A stretch of DNA of 64,000 nucleotides, from NCBI GenBank assembly GCA_034168985.1, contig JAXFJE010000014.1, forward strand, positions 18,361-82,360, in the 5' to 3' direction. Positions 24,305 through 31,510 of this stretch are shown here, in pieces. The notes below the pieces were generated by a model. That model made no database searches. It saw only the letters and a list, made by a program, of their open reading frames with translations, and was not told the DNA's origin. The position numbers were made by a program, and so were the translations under genes. Position 1 is the first letter of the stretch. Every line of letters begins with the position of its first letter. Source of the DNA: JALEVB01 sp022768265. Its GTDB lineage: Bacteria; Bacillota_I; Bacilli_A; Erysipelotrichales; Erysipelotrichaceae.

Positions 24305-25435
24305 GTGAGTAACAAAAGAGATTATTATGAAGTGCTTGGCATCTCTAAAGGTGCAACTGAGCAAGAAATCAAAAAAGCTTATCGTAGCTTAGCTAAAAAA
24401 TATCATCCAGATGTTAATAAAGAAGCTGATGCCGAAGCAAAATTCAAAGAAATAAATGAAGCATATGAAGTGCTTAGCGATCCGCAAAAGAAAGCAACCT
24501 ATGATCAATTTGGGTTTGCGGGCATGGATGGTTCCCAAGCTGGTGGCTTCTCAAGCGCTGGTTTTGATGATATCAACGATATCTTTAGTTCGATGTTTGG
24601 CGGTGGTTTTGGTGGATTTGGTGGCTTTGGCGGTCAATCACGTCAAAGCAACAATGCTCCGCGAAAAGGACAAGACCGTTACATGCAAATGAATGTTAGT
24701 TTCATGGATGCTATTTTTGGGAAAAATGAAACGATCAATTTAAGCGTGGATGAACAATGTAGCCAATGTCTAGGATCAGGTGCAAATTCAAGCAGTGATA
24801 TTACTAGCTGTCCTCGATGCAATGGTACAGGTAGGGTCATAACGCAGCAACGTACGGCTTTTGGGGTCTTCCAATCGCAAAGCGTATGTCCTGAATGTAA
24901 TGGTAAAGGTAAAAAGATCAAGAAAGTTTGTCCAAAATGTCATGGGGAAGGCTATGAACATAAACGTGTTAGCGTAGATCTAAAGATCCCAGCAGGTATT
25001 CAAACTGGGCAACAGCTAAGGGTACAAGGCAAAGGTGAACGCGGAATCAATGGTGGTCCTAATGGCGATCTATACATCGAAGTTAGGGTGGCAGGTCATG
25101 ATTACTTCAAACGCGAAGGCAAGACCATCTACATTTCGATTCCAATCAGTAACGTTGATGCCACATTAGGCTGCAGCGTTGATGTCCCAACTGTTTATGG
25201 CGATGTTGAATTAAATATTCCAGCTGGGACCCAAAATGGTACTCAATTACGACTAAAAGAAAAAGGAGTACCTGATCTTCACGGTGGTAAAAAAGGTGAT
25301 CAGATCGTTGAAATCAAAGTCGAAATTCCTAAAAAATTATCACGTGAAGAAAAGGAACTATATCAAAAATTATCAAAGATCCAACACAGTTCCTCGGAAA
25401 GTGTGTTCGATAAATTTAAAAAGGCTTTTAAATAA
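24305..25435 (+). CDS. dnaJ: DnaJ, Hsp40 co-chaperone
   Basis: 376 residues. J-domain (1-70) with H-P-D at 34-36, a G/F-rich linker (about 75-115), four C-x-x-C-x-G-x-G zinc repeats (C-S-Q-C, C-P-R-C, C-P-E-C, C-P-K-C, about 150-210) and the C-terminal substrate-binding domain: a complete type I DnaJ. It stimulates the DnaK ATPase and delivers substrates. The start is a GTG at 24305 with GGAGG at 24289-24293, a longish spacing. Confidence 0.97.
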   Translation: MSNKRDYYEVLGISKGATEQEIKKAYRSLAKKYHPDVNKEADAEAKFKEINEAYEVLSDPQKKATYDQFGFAGMDGSQAGGFSSAGFDDINDIFSSMFGGGFGGFGGFGGQSRQSNNAPRKGQDRYMQMNVSFMDAIFGKNETINLSVDEQCSQCLGSGANSSSDITSCPRCNGTGRVITQQRTAFGVFQSQSVCPECNGKGKKIKKVCPKCHGEGYEHKRVSVDLKIPAGIQTGQQLRVQGKGERGINGGPNGDLYIEVRVAGHDYFKREGKTIYISIPISNVDATLGCSVDVPTVYGDVELNIPAGTQNGTQLRLKEKGVPDLHGGKKGDQIVEIKVEIPKKLSREEKELYQKLSKIQHSSSESVFDKFKKAFK

Positions 25436-25442
25436 GCCTTTT
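25419..25442 (+). terminator. terminator-like hairpin at the end of dnaJ
   Basis: AAAAGGCTT (25419-25427) pairs with AAGCCTTTT (25434-25442), loop TTAAAT. It spans the dnaJ stop codon. The T-run is short, so readthrough into clpB is possible. Confidence 0.55.
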
Positions 25443-25456
25443 ACTAAACAAGAAAA

Positions 25457-25483
25457 TTAGCACTCTACATATATAAGTGCTAA
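25457..25483 (+). promoter_or_regulatory. CIRCE element 3, HrcA operator of clpB
   Basis: TTAGCACTC, nine-base spacer, AAGTGCTAA: one mismatch from the consensus. It ends three bases before the clpB Shine-Dalgarno (GGAGG, 25486-25490), so it may act on transcription and also as an RNA hairpin near the ribosome site. No confident -35/-10 pair is seen around it. Confidence 0.92.
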
Positions 25484-25496
25484 AAGGAGGTAAGGT

Positions 25497-28052
25497 ATGA
25501 ATATCGAAAAAATGACAGAACGTCTACAAAGTATTTTACAAAAAGCCATCCAATATGCACAAGAAAATCAAAACAGTGAATTATGCAGTGAACATATCTT
25601 AAAAGCCATGAATGAGGATGATGGCATTCAAAGTTTATGGGAAAAACTAAATGTTGATTCATATGCATTTGCTAAGATCGTTGATGATCATCTAGCTAGA
25701 TTGCCTAAGGTCAGCAACAGTAATCTAAATATCAATCGTGCGGTTAACGAAGCCTATGAACTAGCTAATAAATGGTCCAAAAAACAAGATGAAAACTATT
25801 TAAGTTCCGTCAGTTTATTAATTGGGATCTTAGAAAATAAAAGTGATGTGGCCAAAGTGATAAATAGAGCCTTTGATCTAGATACCAAAAAAATCGAAAA
25901 AGCGGAATTAAGTCGCCGTAATAATCAAAAGATCGACAGTCAACAAAGTGAAAATCAATTGGAAGCATTAAAAAAATATGGTAGGGATCTAGTCAAAGAT
26001 GTACAAGATGGCAAGATCGATCCTGTAATCGGTCGTGATGAAGAAATTCGAAGGGTAATTGAGATCTTATCACGAAAGACCAAAAATAATCCTATCCTGA
26101 TTGGAGAACCGGGGGTTGGTAAAACAGCGATCGTTGAAGGATTGGCATGGCGTATCATGAAACAAGATGTGCCATTAGGTTTAAAAAATAAAAAACTGAT
26201 CGAATTAGATATGGGATCTTTGATCGCTGGAGCTAAGTTTCGTGGTGAATTTGAAGAGCGTTTAAAGGCAGTATTGAATGAGGTCAAAAAAGCTGATGGC
26301 AATATCATCCTTTTCATTGATGAAATCCATAATCTAGTTGGCGCAGGCAAAAGCGAAGGGTCGATGGATGCTGCAAATCTATTGAAACCTATGTTAGCTA
26401 GAGGTGAATTAAAATGTATCGGAGCAACAACTTTTGATGAATATCGTAAATACATCGAAAAAGATGCAGCGTTAGAAAGACGTTTCCAAAAGATCCAAGT
26501 AGAAGAGCCAACGGTAGAAGATACTATCTCTATCCTAAGAGGTTTAAAAGATCGTTTTGAATCACATCATGGGGTACAGATCTTAGATGAAGCGATCATT
26601 GCAAGTGCCATGTTATCTGATCGCTATATCACCGATCGATATTTACCAGATAAAGCGATCGATTTGATCGATGAAGCTTGTGCTTGCGTTAGGGTCGAAA
26701 TGGATTCGATGCCACAAGAATTAGATGAATTGATGCGTAAGATCATGCAATTAGAAATTGAAGAAACGGCTTTGAAAAAAGAAAAAGACAATGATAAATC
26801 TAAGGAACGCTTGGTCGATATTCAAAAAGAGCTTGCTGATTTAAAAGAAGAAAAAAATATCAAATATCATAAATGGCAAGAAGAAAAACAACGACTAGAT
26901 AATGTCAAAGAGTTGAAAGAACAGTTACAAAAGGCCCATTTAGCTTTCCAACAAGCTCAAAATGATGCTAAATATGAAGAGGCAGCTAAGCTTCAATATC
27001 AAACGATCCCAATGCTGGAAAAACAAATCAATGAAGCTAAGCAACAATCAACTAAAGATAAGGTCATTCAAGAAATTGTCGATCAAGAGCTAATCGCTAA
27101 AGTAGTTTCTAGATGGACACATATCGAAGTAAGCAAGCTAATGGCTACGCAACGTCAAAAGATCTTGAATCTAGATAAGGTCTTAAAAGAAAGGGTCATG
27201 GGCCAAGATGAAGCTCTTGAACTAGTACAAGCAGCGATCATGCGTTCGAAAGCACAGATTCAAGATGAAAATCGTCCTTTAGGATCATTCTTGTTCTTAG
27301 GTCCGACTGGGGTTGGTAAAACGGAAGTTGCGAAAGCTTTGGCTGAACAATTATTCGACGATGAAACCAAGATCATCCGTATCGATATGAGTGAATATAT
27401 GGAAAAACATGCAGTTTCGCGTTTAGTAGGTGCCCCTCCAGGATATGTAGGATATGATGAAGGAGGACAATTGACCGAAGCGGTAAGAAGAAATCCATAT
27501 TCTATCGTTTTATTCGATGAGGTTGAAAAAGCACATCCAGATGTCTTTAATGTATTACTACAAATTCTTGATGATGGTAGGATTACTGATGCTAAAGGGG
27601 TCACAGTTGATTTCAAGAATACCTTGATCATCATGACCAGCAATCTAGGTTCACGTTATGCATTTGAAGAAGACATTACTAAACGTAATGCTTATTACGA
27701 ACAAGAAGTACATAATTTCTTTAAACCAGAATTTATCAACCGTATCGATGAGATCGTAGTCTTTAATGCTTTAGATGAAACAGTTTTACCAAAGATCGCA
27801 AATAAATTTATCAGCTTGCTTGCTAATCGTCTAGCTCAACGTGGCATCAAATTAGAAGTTACGCCACAAGCCATTAAACGAATCGTTGAATTAGGCAGTG
27901 ACGCTACTTTTGGAGCAAGACCGATGAAAAGACATATCCAAAAAGAAATTGAGACGAAGGTTGCTAGATGTATCTTAGAAAATGCCGATATTGAAGGTAG
28001 AACGATCATCGTAGATTGTGATGAAAATGGTTATATTACACTAGTTAAATAA
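25497..28052 (+). CDS. clpB: ClpB, Hsp100 disaggregase
   Basis: 851 residues. ClpB works with DnaK-DnaJ-GrpE to pull proteins out of aggregates. An N-terminal Clp-N domain (1-145) is followed by AAA+ domain 1 with Walker A G-E-P-G-V-G-K-T near 203. The coiled-coil M domain (about 410-525) separates ClpB from ClpA/C, and AAA+ domain 2 has G-P-T-G-V-G-K-T near 602 and Y-V-G-Y pore residues. No ClpP-binding loop is evident. It sits directly downstream of dnaJ with its own CIRCE, making an HrcA-controlled disaggregase locus. Confidence 0.97.
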   Translation: MNIEKMTERLQSILQKAIQYAQENQNSELCSEHILKAMNEDDGIQSLWEKLNVDSYAFAKIVDDHLARLPKVSNSNLNINRAVNEAYELANKWSKKQDENYLSSVSLLIGILENKSDVAKVINRAFDLDTKKIEKAELSRRNNQKIDSQQSENQLEALKKYGRDLVKDVQDGKIDPVIGRDEEIRRVIEILSRKTKNNPILIGEPGVGKTAIVEGLAWRIMKQDVPLGLKNKKLIELDMGSLIAGAKFRGEFEERLKAVLNEVKKADGNIILFIDEIHNLVGAGKSEGSMDAANLLKPMLARGELKCIGATTFDEYRKYIEKDAALERRFQKIQVEEPTVEDTISILRGLKDRFESHHGVQILDEAIIASAMLSDRYITDRYLPDKAIDLIDEACACVRVEMDSMPQELDELMRKIMQLEIEETALKKEKDNDKSKERLVDIQKELADLKEEKNIKYHKWQEEKQRLDNVKELKEQLQKAHLAFQQAQNDAKYEEAAKLQYQTIPMLEKQINEAKQQSTKDKVIQEIVDQELIAKVVSRWTHIEVSKLMATQRQKILNLDKVLKERVMGQDEALELVQAAIMRSKAQIQDENRPLGSFLFLGPTGVGKTEVAKALAEQLFDDETKIIRIDMSEYMEKHAVSRLVGAPPGYVGYDEGGQLTEAVRRNPYSIVLFDEVEKAHPDVFNVLLQILDDGRITDAKGVTVDFKNTLIIMTSNLGSRYAFEEDITKRNAYYEQEVHNFFKPEFINRIDEIVVFNALDETVLPKIANKFISLLANRLAQRGIKLEVTPQAIKRIVELGSDATFGARPMKRHIQKEIETKVARCILENADIEGRTIIVDCDENGYITLVK

Positions 28053-28077
28053 GGAACGATCAAGCGTTCCTTATTTA
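28051..28077 (+). terminator. terminator of clpB
   Basis: 8-bp stem AAGGAACG (28051-28058) / CGTTCCTT (28065-28072), loop ATCAAG, followed by a T-rich but interrupted run; it starts in the clpB stop codon. Confidence 0.7.
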
Positions 28078-28113
28078 ATGGTTATCATCAAATTAAGCTT
28101 TAATTTTGTGAAA

Positions 28114-28134
28114 ATTTGTAATATAATTACAAAT
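28114..28134 (+). promoter_or_regulatory. 21-bp perfect palindrome over the -10 of the lipoprotein gene, predicted operator
   Basis: ATTTGTAAT (28114-28122), centre ATA, ATTACAAAT (28126-28134). A TATAAT (28122-28127) lies inside it, with TTTAAT 17 bases upstream as a possible -35. The layout is that of a repressor site for a homodimeric regulator of MarR or Fur/PerR type. The regulator is not identifiable here. Confidence 0.55.
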
Positions 28135-28163
28135 GGTGATTTACCAATATAGGAGGAAAGAAA

Positions 28164-28766
28164 ATGAAAAAAATCGTAATTTGCTTATTAGCAATGCTAA
28201 TGTTGGCTGGTTGCTCTTCAAATACGCAAAATGCTACTACTGAAACTACGACACCAACAACAGCTGAAGCAACTGAAACAGCTGCAGCAGTAGAAGTTAA
28301 TGATGAAATGTATGCAACTTTTGTAGAAAGCTATTATAGTGGAGAACATAAAAGCGATTATACTTCATCAAGCAATCCTTATGTCTTCAAAGATGGTGCC
28401 GAAGCAGATCTTGCTTTGATCAAAGCGCATTTTGAATGTGATGCTATCACTGAAGATGAAGCAGTATTAACATCAATTCAAGAATTCCAAACTGAACAAG
28501 TAGCTGCTTTTGAAGAATTACTACGTTCTTTCAAACCAGTTTTAGATGAAGCATCATATGATAATGCTAAAACGATCATTATGTTCAAAGATGCTCAAGG
28601 TAACTTGATGTATATCAATAGTGATGGTTTGGCTAAGATCGTTATGGGGGAAGCTCGTGGTAACTTTAGATTAAGTGCTGATGAATTAGAAGCATTGACT
28701 ACTTTCTTAACAGACAACGTAGCTTTCTATGAAACATTAGAAGTTTGTGGCGTAGCTGCTGAATAA
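28164..28766 (+). CDS. putative lipoprotein, function unknown
   Basis: 200 residues. Signal peptide of type II with lipobox L-A-G-C (Cys17), then a Thr/Ala-rich spacer (about 18-46) typical of surface-anchored proteins, and a soluble domain of about 150 residues rich in acidic and aromatic positions. I recognise no characterised family. AGGAGG lies upstream, a palindromic operator overlaps its promoter, and a terminator follows, so it is a single-gene, probably regulated unit. Confidence 0.85.
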   Translation: MKKIVICLLAMLMLAGCSSNTQNATTETTTPTTAEATETAAAVEVNDEMYATFVESYYSGEHKSDYTSSSNPYVFKDGAEADLALIKAHFECDAITEDEAVLTSIQEFQTEQVAAFEELLRSFKPVLDEASYDNAKTIIMFKDAQGNLMYINSDGLAKIVMGEARGNFRLSADELEALTTFLTDNVAFYETLEVCGVAAE

Positions 28767-28770
28767 TAAA

Positions 28771-28816
28771 AAAAGTTTTGGCTATCAACTTATTGTTGAA
28801 AGATGCCAAAACTTTT
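28771..28816. terminator. bidirectional terminator between the lipoprotein and HAD genes
   Basis: 12-bp stem AAAAGTTTTGGC (28771-28782) / GCCAAAACTTTT (28805-28816) with an inner TCAAC/GTTGA pairing; T-run on the plus side, A-run on the other. It ends one base before the HAD gene's stop. Confidence 0.88.
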
Positions 28817-29668
28817 TTATTTTGTCAAAATGTATTTTTGGATAAATTTAGCTAGCCCATCTTCTAGATTGGTGCCAATTTGTTGGCGTGCTGCCTGAAT
28901 GGTTTTAGGCATGGCGTTGCCCATGGCACAGCTATAACCGCATGCTTCTAATAGTTCAATATCATTTTCTCCATCGCCAAAGCCAATTACTTGAGCTAAG
29001 CTTAAGTTTTCATGCATCAATACTTGTTTTAAGCCATTGCCTTTGCTGATGGAATGGTCTAAGACCTCTAGCCAATTACTGCTTACACAAAGGCATTTAT
29101 ATTGTGGTAAGCTTTGATTTAGTTCTTTGATCAATGCCCTTATCTGTTTTTGCGGACCAGCAAAGCAAATTTTGCCTACTTCCTTGATAGGGCATTTTTG
29201 GATGTTAAGATAATAACTTTTTTTAAAGCCTTTCTTTTGCTTACCGATCCAGCGAAAATATTCCAAGATGTTATAAGCTAATCCATAGAGAAGATTACGA
29301 TAGCTAAAGATCGCAACCGATTGTTTATCATCGTGGATATTACATACGACCCGATATTTTTTAGCAATTGCATATATTTGGTAAATATCACTTGCGTATA
29401 AAGGCTTATTGGTAATGATCTGCTTAGTCTTAGCGTTTAGGATCATCTGACCATTCATGCCAATGGCCCAATCATAAGGAATATCTTTACAAGTCTTGGC
29501 AATAGAACCTAAGGGTCTACCAGAATTGATGACGATGAGATATCCTTGTTGATGTAATTGATTAAAAGTTTCGATCGTTAATTTTGATGGCTTGCCAGTA
29601 GGTAAAAATAAAGTACCATCTAAATCAGTTGCAATCATCTTAATTTGGCTAAAATCATAATTTTTCAT
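28817..29668 (-). CDS. Cof-type HAD-IIB phosphatase
   Basis: 283 residues. The HAD motifs are all present: motif I D-L-D-G-T-L-F near residue 15, motif II N-S-G-R-P, a Lys before S-K-G-N-G-L-K, and motif IV G-F-G-D-G-E-N-D-I-E-L-L. The cap is of type IIB. Such enzymes dephosphorylate sugar phosphates or cofactors such as FMN and PLP; the substrate cannot be read from sequence. There is no Shine-Dalgarno before the ATG; an extended -10 ends six bases upstream. Confidence 0.93.
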   Translation of the reverse strand: MKNYDFSQIKMIATDLDGTLFLPTGKPSKLTIETFNQLHQQGYLIVINSGRPLGSIAKTCKDIPYDWAIGMNGQMILNAKTKQIITNKPLYASDIYQIYAIAKKYRVVCNIHDDKQSVAIFSYRNLLYGLAYNILEYFRWIGKQKKGFKKSYYLNIQKCPIKEVGKICFAGPQKQIRALIKELNQSLPQYKCLCVSSNWLEVLDHSISKGNGLKQVLMHENLSLAQVIGFGDGENDIELLEACGYSCAMGNAMPKTIQAARQQIGTNLEDGLAKFIQKYILTK

Positions 29669-29674
29669 GCAATA

Positions 29675-29683
29675 ATTTTATCA
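29675..29683 (-). promoter_or_regulatory. extended -10 promoter of the HAD phosphatase, leaderless layout
   Basis: On the minus strand TGATAAAAT (29683-29675) is followed by six bases and the ATG at 29668. No ribosome binding site lies between. Confidence 0.45.
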
Positions 29684-29725
29684 TAAAAATAAAAATAAGC
29701 TATAATAAAAATAGGAGATGAAAAT

Positions 29726-30322
29726 ATGGATAATATAGAAATTTGTGCGCAAAAATTAGAAGAAAATCGCTTTGGTGTCAAAATATTTGATACTGCCCAA
29801 GAGGTATTAGCATACCTACAGTCACAATTACATGGAAGCGTGGGAACTGGTGGTTCAGTGAGCTTGGAGCAAATTGGTTTGATTGATTGGTTAAGACAAG
29901 CTGATCTAACTTTTTATGATCGTCAAGGCTGTGAAGATCTAGAGGCATTGTTTGCAAAAATGGCTAGTGCTGATTGTTATGTCACCAGCACAAATGCCGT
30001 TACCATGGAAGGTGGTTTATATAATGTTGATGGTCGCGGTAATAGAGTAGCCGCTTTGACCCATGGACCTAAAAAGGTATATGTCGTTGCTGGAAAGAAT
30101 AAAATAACCGCAGATCTTCCAGCAGCTATCAAAAGAGTAGAAGAAGTTGCAGCTGTTAAAAATTGCCAACGTCTAAACAAAAATGCCCCATGTGTCAAAA
30201 TAGGGCATTGCGTCCATTGTAACTTTGATGATACAATTTGTAGCAGTTTCGTATATACAAGACGAAGCCATATTCCGATGCGAATAGAAGTATTGTTAGT
30301 AAGAGAGGAACTAGGGTATTAA
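29726..30322 (+). CDS. LUD-domain (LutC/YkgG-like) protein
   Basis: 198 residues. LUD-domain proteins include LutC, part of an iron-sulfur lactate oxidation complex. Here the core signatures G-T-G-G-S-V-S and C-Y-V-T-S-T-N-A-V-T-x-E-G are visible. A C-terminal segment adds four or five Cys (P-C-V-K-I-G-H-C-V-H-C-N and T-I-C). lutA/lutB are not adjacent, so the lactate role is not supported by context; orphan LUD proteins of this type are common in anaerobes. TATAAT at 29701-29706 and AGGAG at 29713-29717 precede it. The stop overlaps the next ATG. Confidence 0.85.
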   Translation: MDNIEICAQKLEENRFGVKIFDTAQEVLAYLQSQLHGSVGTGGSVSLEQIGLIDWLRQADLTFYDRQGCEDLEALFAKMASADCYVTSTNAVTMEGGLYNVDGRGNRVAALTHGPKKVYVVAGKNKITADLPAAIKRVEEVAAVKNCQRLNKNAPCVKIGHCVHCNFDDTICSSFVYTRRSHIPMRIEVLLVREELGY

Positions 30323-30819
30323 TGGAATTTTTAAATAATATTTTATTAGGTTTATTTATTGCGTTGGCAGTATATCTAACTTATGGTTATTTCAAGACCC
30401 ATAAAGAAGTACAGATTGCCTGTAAGAATAAAGATAAGACCAAAATATTTTTGTATGGTAGCTTGATGATCATGAATATCTTGACCTTGATCGTAAATCA
30501 CGGGGTGATGGATATTATCAGGACCATTATTGTATCTTATGTTATCTTATTGATGTTTCTTTTAAAAGATGGTATTGGCAAAAATGGAATCATCGCCAAT
30601 TCAACATTTATCGTCTATCAAGATATCGAGATCTATGATCAAGAAACAACCAAGGATGGCTTTAAATTATATGTTGGTTATCGCAGCGCAAACGATCGTA
30701 AGAAACAAAGAGATATGAGTGAAACCAGCCTGGTCTTTGATGCAAAAGATGAAAAGGCTATCAAAGAATTATTGCAACAGAAATTACCAAAGAAGCAAAG
30801 AAGGATGAAAAAATCCTAA
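30322..30819 (+). CDS. membrane protein, function unknown
   Basis: 165 residues: an N-terminal membrane helix (about 4-23), two more hydrophobic segments (about 45-82), then a soluble basic domain ending in a Lys/Arg-rich tail. I recognise no family with confidence. It is coupled to the LUD gene by a TAATG overlap. Confidence 0.75.
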   Translation: MEFLNNILLGLFIALAVYLTYGYFKTHKEVQIACKNKDKTKIFLYGSLMIMNILTLIVNHGVMDIIRTIIVSYVILLMFLLKDGIGKNGIIANSTFIVYQDIEIYDQETTKDGFKLYVGYRSANDRKKQRDMSETSLVFDAKDEKAIKELLQQKLPKKQRRMKKS

Positions 30820-30826
30820 AAAGATA

Positions 30827-30855
30827 TTTAAATAATTAGCAAATTATGGTAATAT
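30827..30855 (+). promoter_or_regulatory. promoter of the purine operon
   Basis: TTTAAA (30827-30832), 17-base spacer, TAATAT (30850-30855) preceded by TG (30847-30848) as an extended -10. It lies within an inverted repeat (30820-30828 / 30851-30859) that could instead end the upstream transcript. No PurR-type box is recognised. Confidence 0.5.
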
Positions 30856-30880
30856 CTTTATGTGAAAGGGAAGGTTGAAA

Positions 30881-30934
30881 ATGACAAACTATATATGCCC
30901 ATTAACTTTTCGTTTCAATGTAAGTAATCAATAA
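30881..30934 (+). CDS. 17-residue leader ORF of the purine operon
   Basis: ATG at 30881 with GGGAAGG (30868-30874) six bases upstream and TAA at 30932-30934, six bases before the terminator stem. The peptide M-T-N-Y-I-C-P-L-T-F-R-F-N-V-S-N-Q has no codon run of the kind seen in amino-acid attenuators. Translation would block both long-range pairings of the leader and place a stopping ribosome against the terminator arm. Its start codon and ribosome site lie in the pairing segment 30873-30880 region, so structure and translation are mutually exclusive. Confidence 0.5.
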   Translation: MTNYICPLTFRFNVSNQ

Positions 30935-30940
30935 AATGTT

Positions 30941-30966
30941 CATGGCATTTTTTTGCCATGTTTTTT
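30941..30966 (+). terminator. intrinsic terminator inside the purine leader
   Basis: Perfect 7-bp stem CATGGCA (30941-30947) / TGCCATG (30954-30960), loop TTTTTT, followed by six T. It lies between the promoter and purE, so it can only make sense as a regulated (attenuator) terminator. Confidence 0.85.
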
Positions 30967-31019
30967 ATTTTGGGCATATCTATGCAATTTCAACCAGATC
31001 AAATATTAGGAGGGTCAAA

Positions 31020-31499
31020 ATGAACAAAGTTGCAGTAGTGATGGGTAGCAAAAGTGATTTAGATAGCGTAAAACATACGATGGAAGTTTTAGATGAGTTC
31101 GCTATTGAGTATGAGGTCAAGATCTTAAGTGCTCATCGTACACCAGATGAAACAATCGCATATGCACGAGGATTATACGAACGAGGATTTAAAGTAGTAA
31201 TCGCTGCTGCTGGTGGTGCAGCGCATTTGGCAGGGGTGATTGCGGGATGTCAAACATTGCCAGTAATCGGGATACCAATGCAAACCAAAACTTTAGATGG
31301 ATTGGATAGCTTGTTATCAATCGTTCAAATGCCAGCAGGGGTACCGGTTGCAACGGTGGCAGTTGGTAAAGCTGGTTGTAAAAATGCGGCAGTTTTAGCT
31401 GCAACGATCATCGCAGCATTCGATGATGCAATGCATGATAAATTAGTGGCATACAAAGAAGATATGCGTAAAAAAGTATTGGAAACAACGATTGACTAA
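31020..31499 (+). CDS. purE: PurE, N5-CAIR mutase (class I)
   Basis: 159 residues. It converts N5-carboxyaminoimidazole ribonucleotide to CAIR in purine synthesis. The N-terminal V-V-M-G-S-K-S-D and S-A-H-R-T-P (37-42) place it in class I, which relies on PurK for its substrate; purK is not in the window. The ATG at 31020 has AGGAGGG upstream; the longer frame from 30936 lies within the leader. It heads the operon purE-L-M-N-H-D. Confidence 0.96.
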   Translation: MNKVAVVMGSKSDLDSVKHTMEVLDEFAIEYEVKILSAHRTPDETIAYARGLYERGFKVVIAAAGGAAHLAGVIAGCQTLPVIGIPMQTKTLDGLDSLLSIVQMPAGVPVATVAVGKAGCKNAAVLAATIIAAFDDAMHDKLVAYKEDMRKKVLETTID

Positions 31500-31510
31500 G
31501 GGTAGCTATT

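Larger units (their letters stand above)
30873..30995 (+). promoter_or_regulatory. structured leader of the purine operon, candidate attenuator or riboswitch
   Basis: GGTTGAAA (30873-30880) can pair with TTTCAACC (30988-30995), and ATATGCCCA (30893-30901) with TGGGCATAT (30971-30979). These enclose a terminator hairpin (30941-30960). ATGCCCAT (30895-30902) can instead pair, with one bulge, with ATGGCAT (30942-30948) in the terminator stem, giving a possible antiterminator. A 17-codon ORF lies across the left half. It does not fit the guanine, ZTP or PRPP riboswitch patterns as I know them. Confidence 0.6.

Noticed and set aside
25955..26455. 166-codon minus-strand ORF opposite clpB
   Set aside because: Shadow of the AAA+ domain 1 coding frame; no start signal.
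30820..31019. Guanine, ZTP or PRPP riboswitch before purE
   Set aside because: The conserved junction or loop sequences of these classes, as I know them, are not found; only an unassigned structured leader is claimed.
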